Shown: one piece after another, positions 7,809 to 18,304 of the stretch | How the letters are laid out: each line of letters begins with the position of its first letter | Numbering within the stretch: position 1 is the first letter of the stretch | Source: Roseomonas sp. 18066 | GTDB lineage: Bacteria; Pseudomonadota; Alphaproteobacteria; Acetobacterales; Acetobacteraceae | Length of the DNA stretch: 35,394 nt | NCBI RefSeq assembly: GCF_902706185.1 | Contig: NZ_CACSJM010000056.1 | Coordinates: 1 to 35,394 of the forward strand | Reading direction: 5' to 3' | The notes under the pieces: generated by a model | Told to the model about the DNA's origin: nothing | The model's input: only the letters and a program-made list of their open reading frames with translations | Databases searched by the model: none | Made by a program: the position numbers and the translations under genes

Positions 7809-8003
7809 GACGGGCTTTCGCTTCAGGCGTTCCGGGCCATGCCAGCGCGGCGACCGCGCTGTGGCTTCCGGTGGCTTTTCAATCCATGCGGCAGAATGCG
7901 GCGGCGCTGCCCGGGAAGGGCGCTCATTTCTGCCACGTTCAGGCTGCAAGAGGCATTGGACGGGTAGAAGTCACAACCGCTGGCCGCAGTCGCCAGCGCA
8001 ACG

Positions 8004-8053
8004 TTGACAGCGCGGGTCTTTTGCTCACAGCATCGGGAGGAGAGGGGGCAGCA
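8004..8053 (+). promoter_or_regulatory. Possible sigma-70 promoter and RBS for the GST gene
   Basis: A consensus TTGACA at 8004-8009 is followed 17 bases later only by ACAGCA, a poor -10 element. GGGAGGAGAGGGGG just before ATG 8054 is a strong purine-rich ribosome-binding site that fixes that start. The rest of 7809-8003 shows no further feature I can defend. Confidence 0.3.
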
Positions 8054-8686
8054 ATGCACCTGCATGGATATCGCCGCTGTGTCGCCACCTGGCGGGTCCA
8101 GATCGCCCTTGCCCTGAAAGGGGTCGAGGCGGAGCTGCTGTTGCGCGACCCCCCCGAGGACGCTGGCCGCACCGCCCTGCCGGCCGGCATCGCCGCCGGC
8201 GTGCCGCGCGGCCCCAGCCCGATCCTGAAGCTGCCCGACGGCCAGCTTCTGCACAATGCCACCGCCATCCTGGAATGGCTCGAGGAAATCTGGCCCTCGC
8301 CGGCGCTGCTGCCGCCCGACCCGGCGATGCGCGCCCGCATCCGCGCCTTTTCCCAGACGGTCGCGGGCGAGGTGCAGATGCTGCACAACCCCCGCGTGCT
8401 GGCGCGGCTGCGCGCCACCGGCGCTTCCGAGGGCCAGGCCCAGGGCTGGGCCCGCCAGGCCATCACCGAGGGGCTGGAAGCCGGCGAGGCGCTGCTCGAC
8501 GACGCCGCCGGCCCCTTCTGCTTCGGCGACCGCCCCGGCATGGCCGATATCCACCTGGTGCCGCAGCTGCAGCTGGCCCGCCGTTTCGGGGTGGAGCTGG
8601 TCTTCCCCCGGCTGCTGGCCGCCGAGGCCGCCAGCCTGACCCTGCCGGCCTTCCACGTCACCCTGCGGGAGACGCAGCATGCCTGA
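8054..8686 (+). CDS. GST-fold protein related to maleylacetoacetate isomerase
   Basis: A 210-residue zeta-class-like glutathione S-transferase. The N-terminal thioredoxin-like domain starts LHGYRRCVATWRVQIALALKG, has the cis-Pro glutathione loop GPSPILKLPDG and the LLHNATAILEWLEE helix (normally Q-S-x-A-I). The all-alpha C-terminal domain carries FCFGDRPGMADIHLVPQLQLARRF. True isomerases have S-S-C/A-S before the WRVRIAL helix; here the aligned residues are C-V-A-T, so the catalytic Ser pair is absent. It may be a different GST activity, hence no gene symbol. The downstream signal-peptide gene overlaps its last 8 bases. Confidence 0.85.
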   Translation: MHLHGYRRCVATWRVQIALALKGVEAELLLRDPPEDAGRTALPAGIAAGVPRGPSPILKLPDGQLLHNATAILEWLEEIWPSPALLPPDPAMRARIRAFSQTVAGEVQMLHNPRVLARLRATGASEGQAQGWARQAITEGLEAGEALLDDAAGPFCFGDRPGMADIHLVPQLQLARRFGVELVFPRLLAAEAASLTLPAFHVTLRETQHA

Positions 8687-9176
8687 CAGCCCGCTCTGCA
8701 GCCTGAGGTTGTGCATCCTGGGCTTGTACGCCCCATCCGGCGTGCTGGCCAGCACGGGCTTCGCCTTTCTGGCGAGCATGCTGCTGGCCGGCCCCGCCGC
8801 GGCGCAGGGGCAATTGCCGTTGCGCAGCATCGCCGTTCCCGCCGGGGCCGGCATCGTCATCCCGCCGCGCGGCCAGGACCGGCCGCGGCTGGTCGCGCCC
8901 CCGCCCGGCGCCGCCTCCGGCGGGCTGGCCGGGGCTCCCGGCATGCCGGGCGCGCTGGCGGGCGGGGCGCTGGCCGGCGGCGCCGTGGCTGAGGCCGCCG
9001 CGCCGCTGATCCTGGCACCCGCCGCGGGCATCGGGCTGGCGGCGCCGCTCGGCATCGGCCTGCCGCTGGCCGCCGCGGCGCTGCTGGGCACCGGCGCCAT
9101 CGGGGGCGGCTCGGGCGGGTCCTCCGGCGCGGCGACGGCGGCTTCCGGTGGCGCGCCGGCCCGCACCAGCCGCTGA
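8679..9176 (+). CDS. Exported Ala/Gly-rich low-complexity protein
   Basis: A 165-residue protein of unknown function. A hydrophobic segment at about residues 24-43 ends in AGPAAAQG, a plausible signal peptidase I site. A Pro/Arg-rich linker (IVIPPRGQDRPRLVAPPPG) and a long Gly/Ala tract follow, with a second hydrophobic stretch (APLILAPAAGIGLAAPLGIGL, written here only to its end) and a Ser/Gly tail. It starts within the end of the GST gene (ATGCCTGA at 8679-8686), suggesting coupling. I recall similar small PPRG...GGGSG proteins in Acetobacteraceae but know no function. The start could lie further in. Low complexity makes homology weak, but signal peptide plus coupling favour a real gene. 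Confidence 0.6.
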   Translation: MPDSPLCSLRLCILGLYAPSGVLASTGFAFLASMLLAGPAAAQGQLPLRSIAVPAGAGIVIPPRGQDRPRLVAPPPGAASGGLAGAPGMPGALAGGALAGGAVAEAAAPLILAPAAGIGLAAPLGIGLPLAAAALLGTGAIGGGSGGSSGAATAASGGAPARTSR

Positions 9177-9350
9177 GCCGCGTTTCCGAGTTCCAGATTT
9201 TGGAACAGGATTGGCCGGAAAAACCAAGGCAAGCGTGAGCATGGCCGTTGACGGGGGCGCTGCCGCGCCGCATTGGCTGCGGCCAACACGCCGTGGCCAC
9301 CCCGAGCCCGGGGCCTGCCGCCGCGGGCCGGGAAAAGGGACTTCGGGGTG

Positions 9351-10760
9351 ATGGCGACACGGGATGGCGCCTTGGCGCGGGCGGCGCGCTTCTTCGACCA
9401 GGGCGGCTTCGCCGAACGCCTGGCGGCGCTGGTCGCGATCCCCTCGACCTCGCAGGAAGCCGCGCATGCGCCGGCGCTCGCCCGCTACCTGGCCGAGGGC
9501 ATCGCCCCCTGGCTGGCCGAGATGGGCTTCGCCAGCCAGGTCCACGACAATCCCGAAGCCGGCTTCGGCCCGATCCTGACCGCGACCCGCATCGAGGACC
9601 CGGCGCTGCCGACGGTGCTGCTCTATGGCCATGGCGACACCGTCGCGGGCCTGGCGGCGCAATGGTCGGACGGCATCGCCCCCTGGGCGGTGACCGATCG
9701 CGGCGACCGCTGGTACGGCCGCGGCACCGCCGACAACAAGGGCCAGCACGCCATCGACCTGGCCGCGCTGCAGGCCGTGCTGGACGAGCGCGGCGGCCGC
9801 CTCGGCGCCAACGTCAAGCTGGTGCTGGAGACCGCCGAGGAACGCGGCAGCAAGGGCCTGCGCGATTTCGTCGCGGCCCATGCGGAAGAACTGTCGGCCG
9901 ATGCGCTGATCGCCTCCGACGGGCCGCGGGTCGAGCCCGGCCTGCCCACCATCGCCACCGGCACCCGCGGCACCTGGCATTTCGACCTGGCGGTGCGGCT
10001 GCGCCAGGGCGGCGTGCATTCCGGCCATTGGGGCGGGCTGACCACCGACCCGGCGATCCTGCTGGCGCATGCGCTGTCGACCATCATGGACCGCAACGGC
10101 AAGATCCTGGTGCGCGGCTGGCTGCCCGGCGACGGGCTGGGCAGCGGCGTGCCGGCCGCGGTGCGCGCGGTGCTCGATGGCTGCCCGGTCGGCGGCGGCG
10201 ACGGGGCGGCCACGATCGACGAAGGCTGGGGCGAGCCCGGCCTGACCCCGGCCGAGAAGATCTATGGCTGGAACAGCTTCATCGTGCTGGCGATGACCAG
10301 CGGCGTGCCGGAGAACCCGGTCAACGCCGTCGCCCCCGATGCCTGCGCCCATTGCCAGATCCGCTACACCGTCGACAGCGACCCGGCGCATTTCGAGGCG
10401 GCGCTGCGCCGCCACCTGGACCTGCACGGGCTGGAAGCGGTGGCCATCGAGCAGGCCGCCATCCGCATGCCGGCCAGCCGCACCTCGCCCGACCACCCCT
10501 GGGTGCTCTGGGCCCAGGCCAGCATGCAGAAGAGCCTGGGCCAGCGGGTGCAGGTCATCCCCAATAGCAGCGGCGGCCTGCCGGGCGATGTCTTCGTCGA
10601 CCACCTGGGCGTGCCGCTGGTCTGGGTGCCGCACAGCTACAATGGCTGCAAGCAGCACGGGCCCGACGAGCACCTGCTGAAGGCCCCGGCGCGCGAGGGC
10701 CTGCTGGCCTTCGCCGGGATGTGGTGGGACCTGGGCGAGCCTGGGACGCCGGCCCGCTAA
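9351..10760 (+). CDS. M20 family metallopeptidase / amidohydrolase
   Basis: A 469-residue M20 zinc hydrolase (ArgE/DapE/carnosinase-like). Metal and catalytic residues appear in order: YGHGDTV (His94, Asp96), RGTADNKGQ (bridging Asp128), EERGS (general base and metal Glu near 163-164), and a C-terminal HSYNGCKQHGPDEH (metal His). The GGVHSGHWGG segment marks the dimerisation (lid) domain. The substrate is likely a dipeptide or N-acyl amino acid. I chose ATG 9351; the frame is open from 9273 but the upstream part is not family-like and the RBS is weak in both cases. The preceding gap (9177-9350) holds only a small GTTCCA/TGGAAC inverted repeat. Its last codons overlap the convergent LysR gene by 4 bases. 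Confidence 0.9.
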   Translation: MATRDGALARAARFFDQGGFAERLAALVAIPSTSQEAAHAPALARYLAEGIAPWLAEMGFASQVHDNPEAGFGPILTATRIEDPALPTVLLYGHGDTVAGLAAQWSDGIAPWAVTDRGDRWYGRGTADNKGQHAIDLAALQAVLDERGGRLGANVKLVLETAEERGSKGLRDFVAAHAEELSADALIASDGPRVEPGLPTIATGTRGTWHFDLAVRLRQGGVHSGHWGGLTTDPAILLAHALSTIMDRNGKILVRGWLPGDGLGSGVPAAVRAVLDGCPVGGGDGAATIDEGWGEPGLTPAEKIYGWNSFIVLAMTSGVPENPVNAVAPDACAHCQIRYTVDSDPAHFEAALRRHLDLHGLEAVAIEQAAIRMPASRTSPDHPWVLWAQASMQKSLGQRVQVIPNSSGGLPGDVFVDHLGVPLVWVPHSYNGCKQHGPDEHLLKAPAREGLLAFAGMWWDLGEPGTPAR

Positions 10761-11629
10761 TCTCCGGTGGCGGCCTCGGCCAGCAGCCAGTCCTGGAAGC
10801 TCTGCAGCGCCGGCACCATCGGCCGCGAGCGCAGCCGGGTCAGCCAGTAGCTGCCCAGCGCCACCTCCTGCGCGAAGGGCCGCACCAGCCGCCCCGAGCG
10901 CAGGTCGCGGGCGAAGAGCCGCGCCGGCAGCAGCGCGACGCCCGCCCCCTGCGCCGCCGCCTCGGCCAGGGCCAGCGACGAATCGAACAGGAAGCCGCGC
11001 AGGGGCGGGCAGGGCAGCTCCAGCCCGGCGAACCAGCGCGCCCATTCATCGGCGCGGTAGGAGCGCAGCAGCGTCTCGCCGGAAAGATCCTCGGGCTGCC
11101 GCAGCCGGGGCGCCAGCGCGGGCGCGCAGGCCGGGGCGAGGGGCGCCGAAAAAAGCTCCACCGCCTCGGTCCCGTGCCAGGCGCCGTCGCCGAAGCGGAT
11201 GGCGCCGTCCAGCCCTTCGCCCGCCAGGTCCACCCGGTTGTTGTTGGTCTGCAGCCGCAGGTCGATGAAGGGATGCGCCGCCCGAAAGCGCTCCAGCCGC
11301 GGCAGCAGCCAGCCGACCGCGAAGCTGCTGACCACGCCCAAGGTCAGCACCTCCTGCAGCTGCCCGCCCTCGAAGCGGTCCAGCGTGCTGGCGATGCGGC
11401 GGAAGGCCTCGGCGATCTCGGGCAGCAGGGCGGCGCCCTCATCGGTCAGGGCCAGGCCGCGCGGCAGGCGGCGGAACAGCGCCACCCCCAAATTTTCCTC
11501 AAGGCTCTTCACCTGGTGGCTAATGGCGGCCTGGGTGACATGCAGCTCCAGCCCGGCCTTGGTGAAGCTCAGATGGCGGGAGGCCGCCTCGAAAGCCCTG
11601 AGCGCGTTCAGGGGCAGATGGGTGCGCAT
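10757..11629 (-). CDS. LysR-type regulator, AmpR/GcvA-like, beside beta-lactamase
   Basis: A 290-residue LysR regulator. The N-terminal helix-turn-helix begins LPLNALRAFEAASRHLSFT and continues HVTQAAISHQVKSLEENLG, the pattern of the AmpR/GcvA branch. The effector domain starts near LGVVSSFAVGWLLPRL. It is divergent from a class A beta-lactamase 103 bases away, the classical ampR-bla layout in which the regulator senses muropeptides and induces the lactamase. Regulation of the neighbour is therefore inferred from family and position. The ATG at 11629 starts the canonical MRTHLPLNALRAFE sequence; the upstream open frame is a shadow of the bla gene. It converges on the M20 gene with a 4-base overlap. 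Confidence 0.9.
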   Translation of the reverse strand: MRTHLPLNALRAFEAASRHLSFTKAGLELHVTQAAISHQVKSLEENLGVALFRRLPRGLALTDEGAALLPEIAEAFRRIASTLDRFEGGQLQEVLTLGVVSSFAVGWLLPRLERFRAAHPFIDLRLQTNNNRVDLAGEGLDGAIRFGDGAWHGTEAVELFSAPLAPACAPALAPRLRQPEDLSGETLLRSYRADEWARWFAGLELPCPPLRGFLFDSSLALAEAAAQGAGVALLPARLFARDLRSGRLVRPFAQEVALGSYWLTRLRSRPMVPALQSFQDWLLAEAATGD

Positions 11630-11732
11630 GGCTCCAGACCCAAATTTTTCTGATGTTTCGCCCGAGATCTCCCCGTTTGTCGAGGGGCTGCGCGCCGGCC
11701 AGGTTGCCGCCACCCGAACCGGAGGAACCTGC
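11630..11732. promoter_or_regulatory. Divergent lysR-bla promoter region
   Basis: This 103-base intergenic region must contain both promoters and the regulator's operator. An AT-rich patch (AAATTTTTCTGATGTTT, 11642-11658) stands out in otherwise GC-rich DNA next to the lysR start. I found no clear T-N11-A LysR box within it. GGAGGAA ends 5 bases before the bla ATG and is a good ribosome-binding site. Confidence 0.45.
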
Positions 11733-12602
11733 ATGACCATCCACCGCCGCAGCCTGCTCGCCGCGGGCCTGGCCTTCGCCGCCGCCCCCGCCTTCGCCGC
11801 CACGCCGCTGGAAAAGCGCCTGGCCGAGATCGAGGCGCGCTCCGGCGGCCGCCTGGGCGTCGCCATCAAGGTCGGCGGCAGCAGCCGCCAGGCCGGCCAT
11901 CGTCTGGACGAGCCTTTTCCGCTGTGCAGCACCTTCAAGCTGCTGGCCGCCGCCGCCGTGCTGGCCCGCGTCGATGCCGGGCAGGAGCAGCTGGACCGTC
12001 CGATCCGCTTCACCCGCGACCAGCTGGTGGCCTATTCCCCCGGCACCGAGGCCGGCGCCGGCGGCCCCGGCCTGCCGATGCGCCACCTCTGCGAGGTGGC
12101 CGTCACGCTGAGCGACAACACCGCCGCCAACCTGATGCTGGAAAGCCTGGGCGGCCCCGCCGGCCTGACCGCCTGGCTGCGCCGCCTGGGCGACAGCGTG
12201 ACCCGCCTGGACCGCATTGAGCCCGCGCTGAACGAAGGCACCCCCGGCGACCCGCGCGACACCACGACGCCGCTGGCGATGAGCCAGACGATGGAAAAGC
12301 TGCTGCTCGGCACGGCGCTGAAGCCCGACAGCCGCGCCCTGCTGACCCGCTGGCTGGTGGAGAACAAGACCGGCGACGAACGCCTGAAGGCCCACCTGCC
12401 CCAGGGCTGGCGCGCCGGCGAGAAGACTGGCACCGGGCCGCGCGGCAGCACCAACGATGCCGGGATCCTGTGGCCGGCGGACGGGTCGGCGCCTTTGCTG
12501 GTCTCGGCCTATCTGACCGGGACCCCGGCCCCTCTCGCCGCGCGCAACGCGGCGCTGGCGGAGGTGGGGAAGGCTGTGGCGGCGTTTTATAAAGTCATTT
12601 GA
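11733..12602 (+). CDS. bla: Class A serine beta-lactamase
   Basis: A 289-residue periplasmic class A beta-lactamase with a complete active site: CSTFK (nucleophile Ser66, Lys69), LSDN (Ser127-Asp128-Asn129), EPALNEGTPGD (general base Glu163 and Asn167 of the omega loop) and KTGTG (Lys231-Thr232-Gly233). The signal peptide has twin arginines (IHRRSLLAAGLAF) and an AFAA cleavage region, so Tat export is possible. Cys65 precedes the nucleophile as in carbapenemases of the KPC/SME/NMC group, but the partner cysteine after KTG is glycine here, so that disulfide cannot form. It should hydrolyse penicillins; wider spectrum cannot be judged. It is controlled by the divergent AmpR-like gene by inference, and followed by repeat copy B. 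Confidence 0.95.
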   Translation: MTIHRRSLLAAGLAFAAAPAFAATPLEKRLAEIEARSGGRLGVAIKVGGSSRQAGHRLDEPFPLCSTFKLLAAAAVLARVDAGQEQLDRPIRFTRDQLVAYSPGTEAGAGGPGLPMRHLCEVAVTLSDNTAANLMLESLGGPAGLTAWLRRLGDSVTRLDRIEPALNEGTPGDPRDTTTPLAMSQTMEKLLLGTALKPDSRALLTRWLVENKTGDERLKAHLPQGWRAGEKTGTGPRGSTNDAGILWPADGSAPLLVSAYLTGTPAPLAARNAALAEVGKAVAAFYKVI

Positions 12603-12624
12603 AGGACAGAGAAGAACGGGAAGG

Positions 12625-12724
12625 CCAGGGGAATGAATTCCCCTGGACCCCATCTTTTTTCTGTTCACCGGCGGTGACGGGACCTGCGCCTTACCGGCAC
12701 CCACGCCAGGGCGTCACGGCGGGA

Positions 12725-12725
<1 letters not shown>
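12625..12725 (+). repeat. Dispersed intergenic repeat, copy B, with terminator hairpin
   Basis: A perfect stem pairs CCAGGGGAAT (12625-12634) with ATTCCCCTGG (12637-12646). It is followed by ACCCC and a T6 tract (12655-12660), then CTGTTCACCGGCGGTGACGG and the conserved tail CGCCAGGGCGTCACGGCGGG ending at the gcvP stop. It sits between the convergent bla and gcvP genes in the bla direction. The hairpin plus T-tract should terminate bla transcription, although the 8-base gap between stem and T-tract is longer than the classical design. Confidence 0.75.
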
Positions 12726-15645
<2,920 letters not shown>

Positions 15646-15649
<4 letters not shown>

Positions 15650-16023
15650 GCCTGGCTGTCCGCGAAGGCCTGGTATTCGGCCTCGGTCATCAGCGCGGCG
15701 ATCTCGGCCTCGTCGGCCGGCTTGATCTTGAAGAACCAGCCCTCGGTGGTCGGCGCGCTGTTCACCAGCGCCGGGTCGTCGGCCAGGGCCTGGTTGGACT
15801 CGACGATGGAACCCGCGATCGGCGCATAGACATCGGAGGCCGCCTTGACGCTCTCGACCACGGCGCAGGCCTCGCCGGCCGCGACGTCACGCCCGGCTTC
15901 CGGCAGGTCGACGAAGACGACATCGCCCAGCGCGGTCTGCGCATGGTCGGTGATGCCGATGGTGGCCACGCCACCCTCCAGCCGCACCCACTCGTGATCC
16001 TTGGTGTATTTCAGCTCGGCCAT
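15646..16023 (-). CDS. gcvH: Glycine cleavage system H protein
   Basis: A 125-residue lipoyl carrier that shuttles the aminomethyl group between the P, T and L proteins. It starts [21 protein letters not shown], the typical H-protein N-terminus. The lipoylation site is the Lys of [14 protein letters not shown]. Length is normal. It lies 11 bases downstream of gcvT and its stop overlaps the gcvP start by ATGA, so all three genes are one transcript. A longer open frame to 16431 is the shadow of gcvT. Confidence 0.98.
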
Positions 16024-16034
16024 GGGGCAGGTCC

Positions 16035-17141
16035 TTATCGGGCGTAGCGGTGAGGAATGAAGGGGGTGGCGGCGACCCGGGCGGGCACGGGCTTGCCGCG
16101 CACCATCAGGTCCAGCTTCGTGCCGTCGGTCGCATGCTCGCGCGCCACATAGCCCATGGCGCAGGGGCCGTTCAGGCTGGGGCCGAAGCCGCCGCTGGTC
16201 ACCTCGCCGATGGTCGTTCCGCCGACGGCGATCTCGGTATGGCCGCGGGCCGGCTGGCGACCCTCGGGCAGGATGCCGACGCGCAGGCGCTTCGTCCCGC
16301 CATCGAGCTCGGCCCGGACGCGCTCGGCGCCCAGGAAATTCCACTCGGCGCGGCGGCGCTTGCCGATGGTCCAGGTCAGCGCGGCCTCGACCGGGCTCGT
16401 CGTCTCGTCGATGTCGTTGCCATAGAGGCACAGCCCGGCCTCGAGCCGCAGCGAATCCCGCGCGCCCAGCCCGGCCGGCACCACGCCCGGCAGCGCCAGC
16501 AGCAGGCGGGCCAGGGCCTCGGCCTGGCCAGAGGCGACGCTGATCTCGACGCCGTCCTCGCCGGTATAGCCGCTGCGGCTGGCCAGCACCGGGATGCCGC
16601 CGATCGTCGTCGACGCCACGCCCATGAAGGGCAGGGCGGCGAGCGCGGGCGCCAGCGGCGCCAGCAGGGCCAGCGCCTGCGGGCCCTGGAAGGCCAGCAG
16701 CGCGCGATCCTCCAGCCGGTTCAGCTTGACGCCGGACGGCAGCACCGCCTCGATCGCCGGCAGGTCCAGGTGCTTGCGGCTGGCATTGACCACCAGGAAC
16801 AGCCGGTCGCCCAGGTTGGCGACCATGAAGTCGTCCAGGATGCCGCCCGAAGCGGTCATCAGCAGGCCGTATTTCTGCCGGTTCGGCTTCAGGATCTGGA
16901 TGTCGGCAGGCGTCAGCTGCTCCAGCGCGGCGGCGGCGCCGTCGCCGACCAGCTCGGCCTGGCCCATGTGGGAGACATCGAACAGCGCGGCGCCGGCGCG
17001 GGTGGCCAGGTGCTCGGCCATGATGCCGGCCGGGTACTGCACCGGCATGGAATAGCCGGCGAAGGGCACCATGCGGCCGCCCAGCTCGCGATGCAGGGAT
17101 GCCAGGGGCGTTTCGAGAAGGATCTCAGCGGATTCGGCCAC
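16035..17141 (-). CDS. gcvT: Aminomethyltransferase, T protein of glycine cleavage
   Basis: A 368-residue tetrahydrofolate-dependent T protein that releases ammonia and forms methylene-THF. Family motifs include [28 protein letters not shown], the folate-site segment [29 protein letters not shown], and a C-terminal [18 protein letters not shown]. The start is a GTG at 17141 with GGAGG 6 bases upstream. It is the first gene of the gcvTHP operon, with about 50 bases between its start and the 3' end of the tandem glycine riboswitch. The lipoamide dehydrogenase (L protein) is not in the window and is normally shared with other complexes. Confidence 0.97.
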   Translation of the reverse strand: MAESAEILLETPLASLHRELGGRMVPFAGYSMPVQYPAGIMAEHLATRAGAALFDVSHMGQAELVGDGAAAALEQLTPADIQILKPNRQKYGLLMTASGGILDDFMVANLGDRLFLVVNASRKHLDLPAIEAVLPSGVKLNRLEDRALLAFQGPQALALLAPLAPALAALPFMGVASTTIGGIPVLASRSGYTGEDGVEISVASGQAEALARLLLALPGVVPAGLGARDSLRLEAGLCLYGNDIDETTSPVEAALTWTIGKRRRAEWNFLGAERVRAELDGGTKRLRVGILPEGRQPARGHTEIAVGGTTIGEVTSGGFGPSLNGPCAMGYVAREHATDGTKLDLMVRGKPVPARVAATPFIPHRYAR

Positions 17142-17187
17142 GCAGCCTCCAACGCCGCGCCGGGGGCGCAGCGGGTCAGGGTTCGTG

Positions 17188-17400
17188 GCCCCCCTCTGTC
17201 CGATGACCTGAGAGATTCAGCGCGGGCGTTGCGCGCCTTACTCCGTCGGTGCCGGCCCCTGATTCCAGGTGCCGGGCTTTCCAGAGGCCCCTTCTCCACG
17301 CGGCCCTTTGTGCCTGAGCGTTTCCGGGGGCCGGTTGCGCCTTCGGCGACAGCGTCCCGGACCCGGGCCGCCATGCTCTCCCGCGTGGGATCAGCAGGTG
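17188..17400 (-). ncRNA. Tandem glycine riboswitch upstream of gcvT
   Basis: Read on the minus strand, two glycine aptamers follow each other. The first starts near 17384 with GCGGGAGAG, has the conserved GCCGAAGG (complement of 17340-17347) and the GCUCAGGCACAAAGG core (17305-17318 region). A CUCUGGAAAG element follows (17278-17287). The second has CACCGACGGAGUAAGG (17236-17251) and CUCUCAGGUCAUCGGACAG (17191-17214 region), ending GAGGGG. These match the glycine riboswitch consensus (Rfam gcvT class, recalled). It should switch on gcvTHP when glycine is high. The exact 5' end is uncertain. Confidence 0.92.
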
Positions 17401-17446
17401 GGGTCTCCTTGCCCCAGGGGAGAAGGCAAAGCAAGTGAAGGGTAGG

Positions 17447-17500
17447 CCAGGGGAATGAATTCCCCTTTTTCTGTCAGGCTGCCGCTGCCTCCTGACCAGG
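17447..17500 (+). repeat. Dispersed intergenic repeat, copy C-left
   Basis: The stem pairs AGGGGAAT (17449-17456) with ATTCCCCT (17459-17466), followed directly by a T-tract (17466-17470) and CTGTCAGGCTGCCG, then CCAGGCGGGACG. The ACCCC spacer seen in other copies is missing. It is plus-oriented, but no plus-strand gene precedes it: the riboswitch leader of the minus-strand gcv operon begins about 50 bases to the left. It pairs with the inverted copy C-right. Confidence 0.65.
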
Positions 17501-17514
17501 CGGGACGCTGCACT

Positions 17515-17626
17515 CAAAAACTTCGCCCCGCCGCGATGCCCTGGTGCGGCATCCGACGGGGCGCTGGTCGCTTAACGGCCGTGGATCAGAAAAAAGATGG
17601 GGGTCTGGGGGAATTCATTCCCCCAG
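17515..17626 (-). repeat. Dispersed intergenic repeat, copy C-right, with terminator
   Basis: On the minus strand the perfect stem CTGGGGGAAT / ATTCCCCCAG (17626-17617 with 17614-17605) is followed by ACCCCC, a T6 tract (17595-17590), CTGATCCACGGCCGTTAA, and the tail CACCAGGGCATCGCGGCGGGG. It begins 21 bases past the stop of the minus-strand lipoprotein gene and should terminate it. The stretch 17142-17647 holds no protein gene, only the riboswitch and this inverted repeat pair. Confidence 0.75.
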
Positions 17627-17647
17627 CCTGCCCGATCCTGGGTCGTC

Positions 17648-18202
17648 CTACCGCGGCCCACGCGCCCGGTTCAGAGCCAGCTCATCCGGCGACAGGACGA
17701 AGCCCAGCCAGATCTGCCGGCGGGCGGCGGCCTGGGGGTTGCCGGGCAGGCGGATGCTGATTTCGTCCGACCCCTGGGCGCGGGACACGTTGGAGGCGAA
17801 TTCCACCTGCAGGCCGTAGGTGGTGGGCGGCGCCACCGGCTGGTCGTCCTGCATGACGGCCACCATGTAGGTGATCTGGGCGGCGTTGCCGCGGAAGGCG
17901 GGGCCGCGTTCGACCAGGAAGCTGGGGGTGATGGCGACGTCCAGGCCGCCATTGCGCCCGTAGTCGCATTTCGCCTGGAAGCCGGAGACCGAGGCATTGA
18001 GCTCCATCGCCGTCAGGTCGCGCCCGCCGCCGCTGCGGAACCGTGTCAGGTCGGCCGCGTCGGCAATGATCGAGATCCTGGGGCAGGGGGCCAGGCTGTC
18101 GAGCAGGGCATTGCCCCGGTCGCTGCCGCCGCAGCCGGCGAGCAGCGCCGTCGCGCCCATTGCCGCCATCATGCTGACCCGGAGGTTCCGCGCCTTGACC
18201 AT
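17648..18202 (-). CDS. Small lipoprotein of unknown function
   Basis: A 184-residue protein with a lipoprotein signal: basic start MVKARNLR, hydrophobic core, and lipobox LLAGC with Cys near residue 24. The mature part starts GGSDRGNALLDSLAPCPRISIIADAADLTRF and contains a beta-rich segment with a further Cys (FQAKCDYG). Two Cys in the mature part (APCP and KCDYG) could form a disulfide. I do not recognise a named family, though small lipoproteins with this 'CPRxxIxxDAADLTRFR' opening occur in Rhodospirillales as I recall. It is divergent from ispH and terminated by repeat copy C-right. The ATG at 18202 has GAGGAAGAG upstream. It is anchored in the cell envelope by inference. Confidence 0.88.
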   Translation of the reverse strand: MVKARNLRVSMMAAMGATALLAGCGGSDRGNALLDSLAPCPRISIIADAADLTRFRSGGGRDLTAMELNASVSGFQAKCDYGRNGGLDVAITPSFLVERGPAFRGNAAQITYMVAVMQDDQPVAPPTTYGLQVEFASNVSRAQGSDEISIRLPGNPQAAARRQIWLGFVLSPDELALNRARGPR

Positions 18203-18304
18203 GCTGCCACTCTTCCTCTTAGTGCCGGGTCTCGATAGCACGGCCGGATGGCCGTCCATCACCCCCTGTCGCAGCCCCACCCCCGGACAGGCCGGGCGGA
18301 GCCC

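Noticed and set aside
9188..9210. GTTCCA-N5-TGGAAC inverted repeat before the M20 gene
   Set aside because: Only 6 base pairs, no T-tract and no regulator context; could be chance.
11642..11670. LysR T-N11-A operator in the lysR-bla gap
   Set aside because: No T and A at the required spacing form an inverted repeat in the AT-rich patch, so the operator was not placed.
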